A stretch of DNA of 64,000 bases, taken from NCBI GenBank assembly GCA_947450675.1, contig CANFWI010000010.1, positions 16,280 to 80,279 of the forward strand. Direction: 5' to 3'. This stretch comes from Comamonadaceae bacterium. Its GTDB lineage: Bacteria; Pseudomonadota; Gammaproteobacteria; Burkholderiales; Burkholderiaceae_C. This document shows, one piece after another, positions 57,391 through 64,000 of this stretch. The notes beneath the pieces were generated by a model. It searched no databases and was not told the origin of the DNA. It was given only the letters and a program-made list of their open reading frames with translations. How positions within the stretch are numbered: position 1 is the first letter of the stretch; each line of letters opens with the position of its first letter. A program made the translations under genes and the position numbers.

Positions 57391-58353
57391 ATGACGCTGA
57401 CTGAACTCAAATACATCGTGGCCGTGGCCCGCGAAAAGCACTTTGGCAAGGCCGCAGAAGCCTGCCATGTCTCCCAGCCAACGCTGAGCGTGGCCATCAA
57501 AAAACTCGAAGAAGAACTGCAAGTCAAGCTGTTTGAACGCAATGCCAATGAGATCACGGTGACGCCGCTGGGCGAAGAAATCGTCCGCCAAGCGCAAAGC
57601 GTGCTGGAGCAGGCCGACAGCATTCGCGAGATCGCCAAACGCGGCAAAGACCCACTGGCCGGCGCGTTGCGGCTGGGCATTATTTACACCATCGGCCCCT
57701 ATTTACTGCCTGACTTGGTGCGCCAAGTCATCACGCTCAGCCCGCAAATGCCCTTGATGCTGCAAGAGAACTTCACCGTCAAACTGCTGGAAGAATTGCG
57801 CACCGGCGAGATTGACTGCGCCATCCTGGCCGAACCTTTCCCCGATACGAATCTGGCGATAGCGCCGTTGTACGACGAGCCTTTCGTGGCTGCGGTGCCG
57901 AGTTCGCACCCACTGGCTCAGCGCGACAACATCACCGCCGAAGAGCTCAAGCATGAGACCATGCTGTTGCTTGGCAATGGCCATTGCTTTCGCGACCATG
58001 TGCTGGAGGTGTGTCCGGAGTTCGCCCGTTTTTCCAGCAACGCCGAAGGCATTCGCAAGAGCTTTGAGGGCTCTTCGTTGGAAACCATCAAGCACATGGT
58101 GGCGTCCGGCATGGGTGTGACTTTGGTGCCTCGGCTGAGCGTGCCCAAAGGGGCGCTGGCGGGTAGCGACCAGCCGCCAGCCGCCGTTTTTGACGAGCAC
58201 CCATTCATTCGTTATCTGCCGTTTGAAGGCCATGTGCCGACGCGCCGTGTGGTGCTGGCTTGGCGTCGCAGCTTCACGCGCTATGAGGCCATTGCCGCGT
58301 TGCGCAATGCCATTTACGCCTGTGAACTGCCGGGTGTCACGCGACTGTCCTGA
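57391..58353 (+). CDS. oxyR: Hydrogen-peroxide-sensing LysR-type regulator OxyR
   Basis: Transcription activator of peroxide defence genes. The ATG at 57391 gives 320 residues; the N-terminal HTH has MTLTELKYIVAVAREKHFGK and QPTLSVAIKKLEEEL. The redox pair falls at Cys199 (GNGHCFRD) and Cys208 (LEVC), exactly the positions of E. coli OxyR, which makes the identification firm. It follows recG by 35 bases. Likely targets in the window are katG (34694), dps next door and gpx, an inference. Confidence 0.96.
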   Translation: MTLTELKYIVAVAREKHFGKAAEACHVSQPTLSVAIKKLEEELQVKLFERNANEITVTPLGEEIVRQAQSVLEQADSIREIAKRGKDPLAGALRLGIIYTIGPYLLPDLVRQVITLSPQMPLMLQENFTVKLLEELRTGEIDCAILAEPFPDTNLAIAPLYDEPFVAAVPSSHPLAQRDNITAEELKHETMLLLGNGHCFRDHVLEVCPEFARFSSNAEGIRKSFEGSSLETIKHMVASGMGVTLVPRLSVPKGALAGSDQPPAAVFDEHPFIRYLPFEGHVPTRRVVLAWRRSFTRYEAIAALRNAIYACELPGVTRLS

Positions 58354-58431
58354 GTGTGACCCGGCTTGTCCTTTCGCAGACGCCTGAATTGCAGGAGGCG
58401 TAAAGTCACGCCTTTATTTCAAAGGAAATTC

Positions 58432-58944
58432 ATGTCCGAAAAATCATTTCCTGGCACGTCAACAGGCGCTCCGCGTATCAACATCGGTATCAGCGACGAG
58501 CACCGCGCCGCCATCGCGCAAGGGCTGAGCGGCCTGCTGGCGGACACCTACACGCTGTACCTGACCACCCACAATTTTCACTGGAACGTCACCGGGCCGA
58601 TGTTCAACACGCTGCACCAAATGTTCATGACGCAGTACACCGAGCTGTGGGCCGCGGTGGACCCAGTCGCCGAGCGCATCCGCTCGCTTGGTCACTCAGC
58701 GCCTGGCTCTTACGCGCAGTTCACCCAGCTCACTTCCTTGCCAGATGTGCCTTCGACCCCGCCCAAAGCGCTGGAGATGGTGCGGATTTTGGTGCAAGGC
58801 CATGAAGCCGTGGCACGCACGGCCCGCAGCCTGTTCCCTGTCGCTGAGCAAGCGGGTGACGAGCCCACTGCTGACTTGCTGACGCAGCGCCTGACCGTCC
58901 ACGAGCAGTCCGCTTGGATGCTGCGATCGCTGCTGGAAGAGTGA
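58432..58944 (+). CDS. dps: Dps-like ferritin family protein
   Basis: A 170-residue member of the Dps family, DNA-protecting iron-storing dodecamers. The ferroxidase helix [24 protein letters not shown] (quoted in parts: [19 protein letters not shown]) and [11 protein letters not shown] match the family, and [20 protein letters not shown] closes it. AAAGGAA lies before the ATG at 58432. It is 78 bases after oxyR. OxyR control is expected from the family but no OxyR box is clear in the 78 bases. Confidence 0.93.
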   Translation: MSEKSFPGTSTGAPRINIGISDEHRAAIAQGLSGLLADTYTLYLTTHNFHWNVTGPMFNTLHQMFMTQYTELWAAVDPVAERIRSLGHSAPGSYAQFTQLTSLPDVPSTPPKALEMVRILVQGHEAVARTARSLFPVAEQAGDEPTADLLTQRLTVHEQSAWMLRSLLEE

Positions 58945-59801
58945 ACGCAGTGGGGGCCCACTACCTCCAACTGATTCGTTGGGACCGGCCGGCGGGCTGG
59001 CTGTTGCTGCTGTGGCCGACGCTGTCGGCGCTGTGGATTGCCTCGGGCGGCTTCCCCGGCTGGCACTTGCTGACCGTTTTCACGCTGGGAACTTTCCTCA
59101 TGCGCAGCGCGGGTTGCTGCCTGAATGACGTGGCGGATCGTGACTTTGACCGTCACGTGAAGCGCACGGCGAATCGGCCAGTCACCAGCGGTGCTGTTTC
59201 TGTGAAGCAAGCTTTGCTGTTGGGCTCAGCGCTGGCGCTGCTGGCTTTTGCGCTGGTGCTGACAACAAACACCGCGGCGGTGCTTTGGTCGTTTGCGGCG
59301 CTGGCCGTGTCCTTGGTTTATCCATACGCCAAGCGTTATGTGGCAATGCCGCAGGCGGTGTTGGGGGTGGCTTTTAGTTTTGGCATTCCCATGGCTTTTG
59401 CGGCGGTGCAAGGGCAAGTGCCTCTGCTGGCTTGGGTGTTGCTGCTCGGCAATTTGTTTTGGGTGCTGGCTTACGACACCGAATACGCCATGGTCGACCG
59501 GGACGACGACCTGAAGATCGGCATGAAAACCTCGGCCATCACGCTGGGCCGCTTTGATGTGGCGGTCGTCATGCTGAGCTATGGTTTGTATTTGCTCATT
59601 TGGACACTGGCCTTGGCCTTCATGTCAGGGCTGGCGCTGAACGCGGCCTACGCTGCCGGCGTGGCGCTCGCTGCTGGGCAAGCGCTGTGGCACGGTTACT
59701 TGATTCGCCACCGCGAACGCGCCGGCTGCTTCAAGGCTTTTCGGCTGAACCACTGGCTGGGCTTTGCTGTTTTTGCGGGCATTGCCGTGGCTTACGCTTG
59801 A
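58941..59801 (+). CDS. ubiA: 4-Hydroxybenzoate polyprenyltransferase
   Basis: Membrane prenyltransferase of ubiquinone synthesis, joining a polyprenyl chain to 4-hydroxybenzoate. The GTG at 58941 overlaps the dps stop (GTGA) and gives 286 residues. The two Asp-rich motifs are NDVADRDFD (about 60) and [12 protein letters not shown] (about 185), followed by [12 protein letters not shown]; about nine spans are visible. Translational coupling to dps is suggested. An upstream TTG inside dps is ignored. Confidence 0.94.
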   Translation: MNAVGAHYLQLIRWDRPAGWLLLLWPTLSALWIASGGFPGWHLLTVFTLGTFLMRSAGCCLNDVADRDFDRHVKRTANRPVTSGAVSVKQALLLGSALALLAFALVLTTNTAAVLWSFAALAVSLVYPYAKRYVAMPQAVLGVAFSFGIPMAFAAVQGQVPLLAWVLLLGNLFWVLAYDTEYAMVDRDDDLKIGMKTSAITLGRFDVAVVMLSYGLYLLIWTLALAFMSGLALNAAYAAGVALAAGQALWHGYLIRHRERAGCFKAFRLNHWLGFAVFAGIAVAYA

Positions 59802-59838
59802 TGGCCGATGCCAGGACGCGCGACGGCTACGAATGGCA

Positions 59839-60837
59839 TCAGTTGGCCTCTACACCGGCCTTGATCAACAAACCGCCGAGGATATCGATTTCACTTTTCA
59901 AGTGAGCCGCAAGGGCCTCGGGCGTCGCTTTTTCAACGCTGACGGCTGAGATGCCCATGGCTTCTAAGCGGTTGCGAACCTCGGGGTCTGCCACCGACTG
60001 TTGCAGTGCCGAAGTCAAGCGCGCCAGCACTGGTTTGGGGGTGCCTTTGGGCGCGTACAAGCCAAACGAAATGCTGATGTCAAGGCCGTCCACGCCCACC
60101 TCTGAGAACGCGGGCGTGTCGGGTAAAGACGGCAAGCGTTGCTTGCCGGCGATGGCATAAGCCTTGATCTTGCCGCCTTTGACCGAGGGCACCGTGCCGG
60201 AGGTTTGGTCGCACAAGACGTCCACTTGGCCGCCCATCAAGTCGGCCATGGCCGGTCCGGTGCCTTTGTAGGGTATCTCATTGAGCTGAACGTTCAAGGC
60301 ACTCATCAACATCAAGCCGCACAAATGCGAGGCGGAGCCTACACCCGCATGGGCCAAGTTGACGGTTTTTCCATTGGCTTTCAGGTAAGCCACAAACGCG
60401 GTCAAATTTTTGGCGGGAAATCCGTTGCGTGCGACGATCAACATCGGACCATGGGTGGCGGAGCCAATCGGTTCAAAATCTTTGACCGGGTGGTAGCTCA
60501 GCTTCTTGTACATGGCCAAGTTGGTGGCGTGGCTCACATGAATCATTAACAAGGTGTAGCCATCAGGGTTGGAGCGGGCCACCTTGGCGGTGCCGATGCT
60601 GCCCGATGCGCCAGCGGTGTTGTCGACGACGATTTGCTGGCCCAAAATTTTCTGCATGGCCGCGGCATAGACGCGTGTGATGGTGTCCCCCGGGCCGCCC
60701 GCCGCGTAGGGCATGACCATGGTGATGGGTTTGTTCGGGTAGCCCTGTGCCTGTGCTGGCAGGCTGAGTCCAGCCAGGCTTAAAGCCGACAAACTCATGG
60801 ACGCGAAGGTGATAAAACGGCGAACTTTTGGCGTCAT
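59839..60837 (-). CDS. Bug-family (TctC-like) extracytoplasmic substrate-binding protein
   Basis: A 332-residue periplasmic binding protein of the Bug/TctC family of beta-proteobacteria. The ATG at 60837 starts MTPKVRRFITFASMSLSALS...AQA, a signal peptide. Family markers are YPNKPITMVMPYAAGGPGD (about 36), QQIVVDNTAGASGSIGTAKV (about 66), DGYTLLMIHVSHATN and GVGSASHLCGLML with EIPYKGTGPAMADLMGGQVD (about 185). No tctA/tctB genes are near, so it is an orphan receptor with unknown ligand. Confidence 0.92.
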   Translation of the reverse strand: MTPKVRRFITFASMSLSALSLAGLSLPAQAQGYPNKPITMVMPYAAGGPGDTITRVYAAAMQKILGQQIVVDNTAGASGSIGTAKVARSNPDGYTLLMIHVSHATNLAMYKKLSYHPVKDFEPIGSATHGPMLIVARNGFPAKNLTAFVAYLKANGKTVNLAHAGVGSASHLCGLMLMSALNVQLNEIPYKGTGPAMADLMGGQVDVLCDQTSGTVPSVKGGKIKAYAIAGKQRLPSLPDTPAFSEVGVDGLDISISFGLYAPKGTPKPVLARLTSALQQSVADPEVRNRLEAMGISAVSVEKATPEALAAHLKSEIDILGGLLIKAGVEAN

Positions 60838-60892
60838 GAGAGACTTTGGTTGGAGAAACGGCGTTACGAATGAAATGAATTGGATGTTGGCT

Positions 60893-61489
60893 TCAGGCCA
60901 ATAAACGTTGTCTGATGTCCATCGCCTCCAACACCTGAAGCGGCAAGGTCCCACCGCCCGGGATGCCCACTTGGGTGGCGTTCAGCAGCATCGACACCAT
61001 CACATAGGTGCCCGACAAAACCGTCAAATCAATCACCGCCTGTTCGCCCATCTTGGCAACGGCTTCTTGCCACAGCGGGTCTGGCACCCGATGGTTCAGG
61101 CTCAGGTGGACGCAGTAGTCATAAACGAGGCGTTCGTCGTCTTGCATGGCGCTGGGCCTGCGGCATTCGCGCAGGTCGTCCATGACGGCGTCTGACAAGC
61201 CCGCTTTGCGAGCGATGATTTCATGTGCCCACCACTCGTATTGGGCATTAGAAATACGCGCTTGAATCAAGATCGCAAACTCGTTCAAACGTTTGTTGAC
61301 GGTGGTCTTGAAGCGCAAATAATCCAGCAAATCAAAGCAACGACGCGCCATGTCGGGACTGCGTAAGAGCGCGCTGTACGGGCCTCCTAAGCCAGCGCTG
61401 GAAACTTTTAAGATATCGTCTGCCAGCGGTTTTATCGCGTCTGGCAAGGCGTCGTAAGAGATGGGTGTTAGTCGTTCGATCACGCTCAC
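60893..61489 (-). CDS. Carboxymuconolactone-decarboxylase-family (AhpD-like) protein
   Basis: An approximately 198-residue AhpD/CMD-fold protein. The GTG at 61489 matches where homologous sequence begins (VIERLTPISYDALPDAIK); an ATG at 61537 would add 16 residues. Core features are LLDYLRFKTTVNKRLNEFAIL and ARISNAQYEWWAHEIIARKA (about 85), with no CxxC redox pair in the usual AhpD place, so peroxidase activity is doubtful. It lies 55 bases before the Bug gene, same strand, and may form a two-gene unit. Confidence 0.82.
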   Translation of the reverse strand: MSVIERLTPISYDALPDAIKPLADDILKVSSAGLGGPYSALLRSPDMARRCFDLLDYLRFKTTVNKRLNEFAILIQARISNAQYEWWAHEIIARKAGLSDAVMDDLRECRRPSAMQDDERLVYDYCVHLSLNHRVPDPLWQEAVAKMGEQAVIDLTVLSGTYVMVSMLLNATQVGIPGGGTLPLQVLEAMDIRQRLLA

Positions 61490-61590
61490 ATTATTAAGGC
61501 CTTGGACAGGCGCCAAGAGGCGGGAATACCCGAGCATGGATGTCGATGCTGGCTCGGCATTGGCTGTTCACCTAGGCTATCAGCAGACGT

Positions 61591-61620
61591 GAAAAAGCCC
61601 GCTCTAGAGCGGGCTTTTTC
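61591..61620. terminator. 30-bp perfect palindrome, bidirectional terminator
   Basis: GAAAAAGCCCGCTCT and its exact reverse complement sit back to back (61591-61605 and 61606-61620). It has T-runs on both strands, and lies after the small basic protein gene (minus strand). Confidence 0.9.
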
Positions 61621-61660
61621 ACGGGCCAGTCGCTTGTCGTCGACGAACGACGTTCAGCGA

Positions 61661-61900
61661 TTAAGCGGCTGGAGCAGCGGCTTTGGCTTTCGACGCGCGT
61701 TTGCTTTTCTTGGCTTTTTTAGTTTTGTGAGTGCCTTTACTGGCAACCGGTGCTGCTTTTTCAGCAGGAGCAGCGGCAGGTGCAGCAGCAGGTGCGGCGG
61801 TCATAGCGCCGGCAGTTTGAGCGGCCACCGGCGTGGAAATCACAGCCAATGGCATGGCGAGAACGGCAGCGCTAGCGAGGACGGTCAGAAATTTTTTCAT
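61661..61900 (-). CDS. Small exported Ala/Pro-rich basic protein
   Basis: A 79-residue protein with a signal peptide (MKKFLTVLASAAVLAMPLAVIS...VAAQ). The mature part is Ala/Pro-rich (AAPAAAPAAAPAEKAAP) and ends in a lysine-rich run (KKAKKSKRASKAK). It resembles the acid-shock (Asr) style of small periplasmic polycations, but no clear family match is claimed. It is a single gene with its own terminator. Similar proteins may protect the envelope at low pH; the role here is inference. Confidence 0.7.
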   Translation of the reverse strand: MKKFLTVLASAAVLAMPLAVISTPVAAQTAGAMTAAPAAAPAAAPAEKAAPVASKGTHKTKKAKKSKRASKAKAAAPAA

Positions 61901-62056
61901 GGTGATTCCAGTGGTTGAAGGTGAGTGTGTCTATTTAGAACTGATCTGAACTCAGCGCTTTGAGACGCTGCGTACAAGCATTCAACGTGGCTAGGGGCTG
62001 GGTCGTTGACCAGATTTCAATGAATTGCGTGTTAACGGCGATTAAAAAGATATTTT

Positions 62057-62890
62057 TCAGTCGGCACCAAATTCATCGCCCAGCTCTGCGGCGCGCTCAA
62101 GGGCGGCTTGCATGGCTTGCTTGAACTGCGCTTTGACGCCGCTTGCCTCCATCGCTGTCAGCGCGGCGTAGGTGGTGCCGCCCTTAGAGGTCACGCGTTC
62201 GCGCAGCGTTTGCGGCGCCTCATCGGAGGCTTGGGCCAAGGCCGAGGCGCCGACAAAGGTGGCGATGGCGAGCTGCCGGGCTTGGGCGGCGTCCAGGCCC
62301 ATCTCGGTGCCGGCTTCCAGCATGGCTTCGATGAAATAAAACACATAAGCCGGGCCCGAGCCCGACAGCGCGGTGACGGCGTCGAGTTGTTCTTCGTGGT
62401 CTAACCACAAGTGCGCGCCGGTGGTGGCGACGACCGATTCAATCACCTGCCGGTCTGTCGCTGTCACGGCCGGGCGGGCCAGCAAGGCGGTCATGCCTTG
62501 GCCGATCAAGGCGGGCGTGTTGGGCATGGCGCGCACCACGCGTTCGGTGCCGAGCCAGCGGGCGATGCTGTCTGAGCGAATGCCGGCAGCCACGCTCAGG
62601 TGCAGCGCCGTCAGAGTGTGGTCGCGGACTTGGATTGCAGCTTGATTAAAAATTTGCGGTTTGACTGCCCACACCACCAAACCAGCGCGCGCCAAACTGG
62701 CTTCAGCACTGGATAAGACCGTGACGCCGAACTGGGATGTCAGCCGCGCGGCTTGTTCGGCGAAAGGCTCGACCACCTGAATCTGGGTCGGCGCGAGACC
62801 GCGTTTGAGCAGTCCGCCCATGACGGCGCTGGCCATGTTGCCGCCACCGATGAAGGCGATCTGTAATGCGTTGATGTTGCTGTTGGCCAT
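62057..62890 (-). CDS. proC: Pyrroline-5-carboxylate reductase
   Basis: NAD(P)H-dependent last step of proline synthesis. The ATG at 62890 gives 277 residues starting MANSNINALQIAFIGGGNMASAVMGG. Motifs are the Rossmann FIGGGNMASAVMGGL (about 12), AMPNTPALIGQGMTAL (about 119), TALSGSGPAYVFYFIEAM (about 162) and TSKGGTTYAALTAME (about 233). An upstream in-frame start is ignored. It is not in an operon with other pro genes. Confidence 0.95.
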   Translation of the reverse strand: MANSNINALQIAFIGGGNMASAVMGGLLKRGLAPTQIQVVEPFAEQAARLTSQFGVTVLSSAEASLARAGLVVWAVKPQIFNQAAIQVRDHTLTALHLSVAAGIRSDSIARWLGTERVVRAMPNTPALIGQGMTALLARPAVTATDRQVIESVVATTGAHLWLDHEEQLDAVTALSGSGPAYVFYFIEAMLEAGTEMGLDAAQARQLAIATFVGASALAQASDEAPQTLRERVTSKGGTTYAALTAMEASGVKAQFKQAMQAALERAAELGDEFGAD

Positions 62891-63151
62891 GCGGGTGCGG
62901 TCCTCTGAGTGTCTGGTGAATCTGAGCTGCAAATTGTCGCTGAAGCAGCCCCTACTTCAGCGCCGTCTGTCGAACCGCATGCTCCCGCAGGGCCAGGCAG
63001 GTGGCAGCGTGTTCTGGACTCATGGCCGCGCAGCCATTTGAGCTTGGTGGCTGAAAAATAAGCGTCAATCTACAGCCCGGTGTTGGATTGGATAAAAGCA
63101 CAGTGGATTCACATTAATTGGTGATGCCAAGTGCCCGTACGTCGCTGGCCT

Positions 63152-63387
63152 TCAGCCAGGGTTTGTCGAGCTCCTCTCGAGCGGTGGATAACTGTGCCAG
63201 CCAATAGCCATCGGGCCATGCACGACCCAGCCGGGTTGCAGAAATAGTCGCTTCGATTCCTGCTGCGCCATCGCAACGATACGGCCTTCGGCGTCAAAAA
63301 AATCTTGCGGTAACTGGGCGTGCCTTGGTCAAGAGCGAGCTGATAAGTCTGCTGTTCACTGTGAGCCACGGACGCGATCAGCAACAT
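63152..63387 (-). pseudogene. Frameshifted remnant of a small exported-type protein
   Basis: The frame opening at 63387 reads MLLIASVAHSEQQTYQLAL to SYRKIF and then hits a 7-T homopolymer (7 A at 63296-63302 on the plus strand). Staying in frame gives a basic, low-complexity tail to 63109. Moving to the neighbouring frame gives DAEGRIVAMAQQESKRL, QPGWVVHGPMAIGWHSYPP and a stop at 63152-63154, which looks more protein-like. So a one-base loss or gain in the homopolymer, a sequencing error or slippage is likely. No family is recognised. Confidence 0.45.
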
Positions 63388-63696
63388 GAAGAGCTACAGC
63401 AAAAGCGTCGTTTGAAGCCCGTATAGCGTGCGCAGGGAATGTGAACAATTTCGCCCATTTCGCCCATGTCGCCCTGCCGTCAAGCTGAGCAAAGCCTCCG
63501 GAACTCTGCCGAAGTGAAAGTTGCCGCGTGCAGCTGACGCCGCAACAGAGTGGGCTGATGGATGTGAGGCGTAAAACTGTAGATAAAGAGCGACAATCCG
63601 ACGCCGTACAGCGCGGCAAATTCAAATGGACGAAGATTTAGAGGTCGCCGAGGACGTATTTTTTCACCAATTGTGGAAATTTTTGCAGGTGGTGTG
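63388..63696. other. Intergenic stretch with no supported gene
   Basis: The roughly 300 bases between the frameshifted remnant and the rplN promoter contain no frame I can support; the minus-strand frame across 63356-63625 has no family features. No tRNA-like fold or repeat was found. Confidence 0.5.
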
Positions 63697-63725
63697 TTGA
63701 CGCACGGGTTTTATGCAGTCATAAT
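63697..63725 (+). promoter_or_regulatory. Strong predicted sigma-70 promoter for rplN
   Basis: TTGACG at 63697-63702, a 17-base spacer and CATAAT at 63720-63725. This is the best -35/-10 pair seen in the window, and lies about 155 bases before the rplN start, consistent with a ribosomal-protein operon. Confidence 0.75.
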
Positions 63726-63731
63726 CGAGGG

Positions 63732-63879
63732 CTTCGCTCTTGAAAGCGGAGACTTCTGCCCAGCGGAAGCAGTACGAGTGGTTTGTACTGTGGACGACGG
63801 GCCCAAGACTGACTGGCTGAGTGGTTGCCTTGATTGATTCAGGCGGCTGCCCAACTGGTGCAAGTTGGGACTAATTTAA
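63732..63879 (+). promoter_or_regulatory. Structured 5' leader of the rplN operon
   Basis: The roughly 145-base leader contains several short stems, including CAGTAC/GTACTG (about 63768-63790) and CCCAACT/AGTTGGG (63851-63870), the latter ending 10 bases before the rplN start and able to affect access to its ribosome site. It may be an autoregulatory leader; the fold has not been computed. Confidence 0.4.
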
Positions 63880-64000
63880 ATGATTCAAACGCAATCCAAA
63901 CTCGACGTTGCTGACAACACGGGTGCTAAATCCGTGATGTGCATCAAAGTGCTGGGCGGCTCTAAGCGCCGTTATGCCAGCGTTGGTGATGTCATTAAAG
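63880..64000 (+). CDS. rplN: 50S ribosomal protein L14, N-terminal part
   Basis: The first 40 codons of L14: [19 protein letters not shown], then [21 protein letters not shown]. This is the family's conserved start, with the ADNTGAK and [10 protein letters not shown] motifs. It binds 23S rRNA at the subunit interface. The window ends inside the gene; in this lineage rplX and rplE would be expected next. A promoter and leader lie immediately upstream. Confidence 0.96.
   Translation, partial: MIQTQSKLDVADNTGAKSVMCIKVLGGSKRRYASVGDVIK

Noticed and set aside
58394..58420. Small hairpin between oxyR and dps as a terminator
   Set aside because: The stem is only six base pairs and the following T stretch is interrupted, too weak to support as a feature.
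63356..63625. Minus-strand 89-codon frame near the right end
   Set aside because: Composition is unlike the neighbouring proteins, no start context or family features are visible, and it overlaps the frameshifted remnant in another frame.

Overview
The window is about 64 kb of moderately GC-rich bacterial DNA and looks like the chromosome of a member of the Comamonadaceae (order Burkholderiales, Rhodoferax/Polaromonas/Limnohabitans-like). This rests on gene content and order: pyk-fba-purC with a Calvin-type class II aldolase, dprA-smg, recG-oxyR divergent from queA-tgt, a Bug-type orphan receptor and sucCD. The genus is an inference. There are no rRNA or tRNA genes, CRISPR arrays, insertion sequences or prophage genes. 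Coding is dense on both strands.

Layout. 1-6.3 kb: central metabolism (purC partial, fba, pyk, pgk), with a membrane desaturase and a DUF4160/DUF2442 pair between pyk and pgk. 6.4-10.9 kb: def-fmt-azlC-azlD and the divergent dprA-smg. 11-14.3 kb: yajC-secD-secF. 14.4-18.5 kb: argC, sucCD and a first TerC protein. 18.6-20.7 kb: a type IV pilin directly followed by a PglL/PilO-type glycan ligase. 20.7-29.5 kb: a divergent block of signalling and polysaccharide genes. One arm has a PhnD-like binding protein and a GGDEF/EAL protein. The other has a hybrid histidine kinase, an HlyD-like adaptor and a cellulose-synthase-like transferase ending in a PilZ domain. 29.5-34.6 kb: two alpha/beta hydrolases, a DUF4337 protein, an exported Ppx/GppA-like protein and an MFS pump. 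34.7-43.1 kb: katG, moaC, a BepA-like protease, a TerC gene behind a yybP-ykoY manganese riboswitch, and purB. 43.3-51.1 kb: a GST, then an eight-gene minus-strand operon with mostly overlapping genes (FAD oxidoreductase, DUF1365, Cfa, chalcone-isomerase-like, GPH transporter, DUF3833, SDR, NTF2-like). 51.2-64 kb: glutathione peroxidase, a ferritin-like protein, tgt-queA, recG-oxyR-dps-ubiA, a Bug receptor, a CMD-family protein, a small basic exported protein, proC, a frameshifted remnant and the start of rplN.

How the genes work together. Two blocks stand out. The 20.7-29.5 kb block reads as a self-contained route from an external signal through cyclic di-GMP to an exopolysaccharide, with the PilZ domain on the synthase rather than on the adaptor. 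The 43.9-51.1 kb operon reads as a membrane-lipid modification or stress-response unit. Oxidative-stress functions are spread through the second half (katG, gpx, oxyR, dps, the cfa operon). Other points are two unrelated hairpins sharing a 27-bp core at 1.5-1.7 kb, an in-frame 9-bp minisatellite in the GGDEF/EAL gene, and the separation of queA-tgt from yajC-secDF by about 39 kb.
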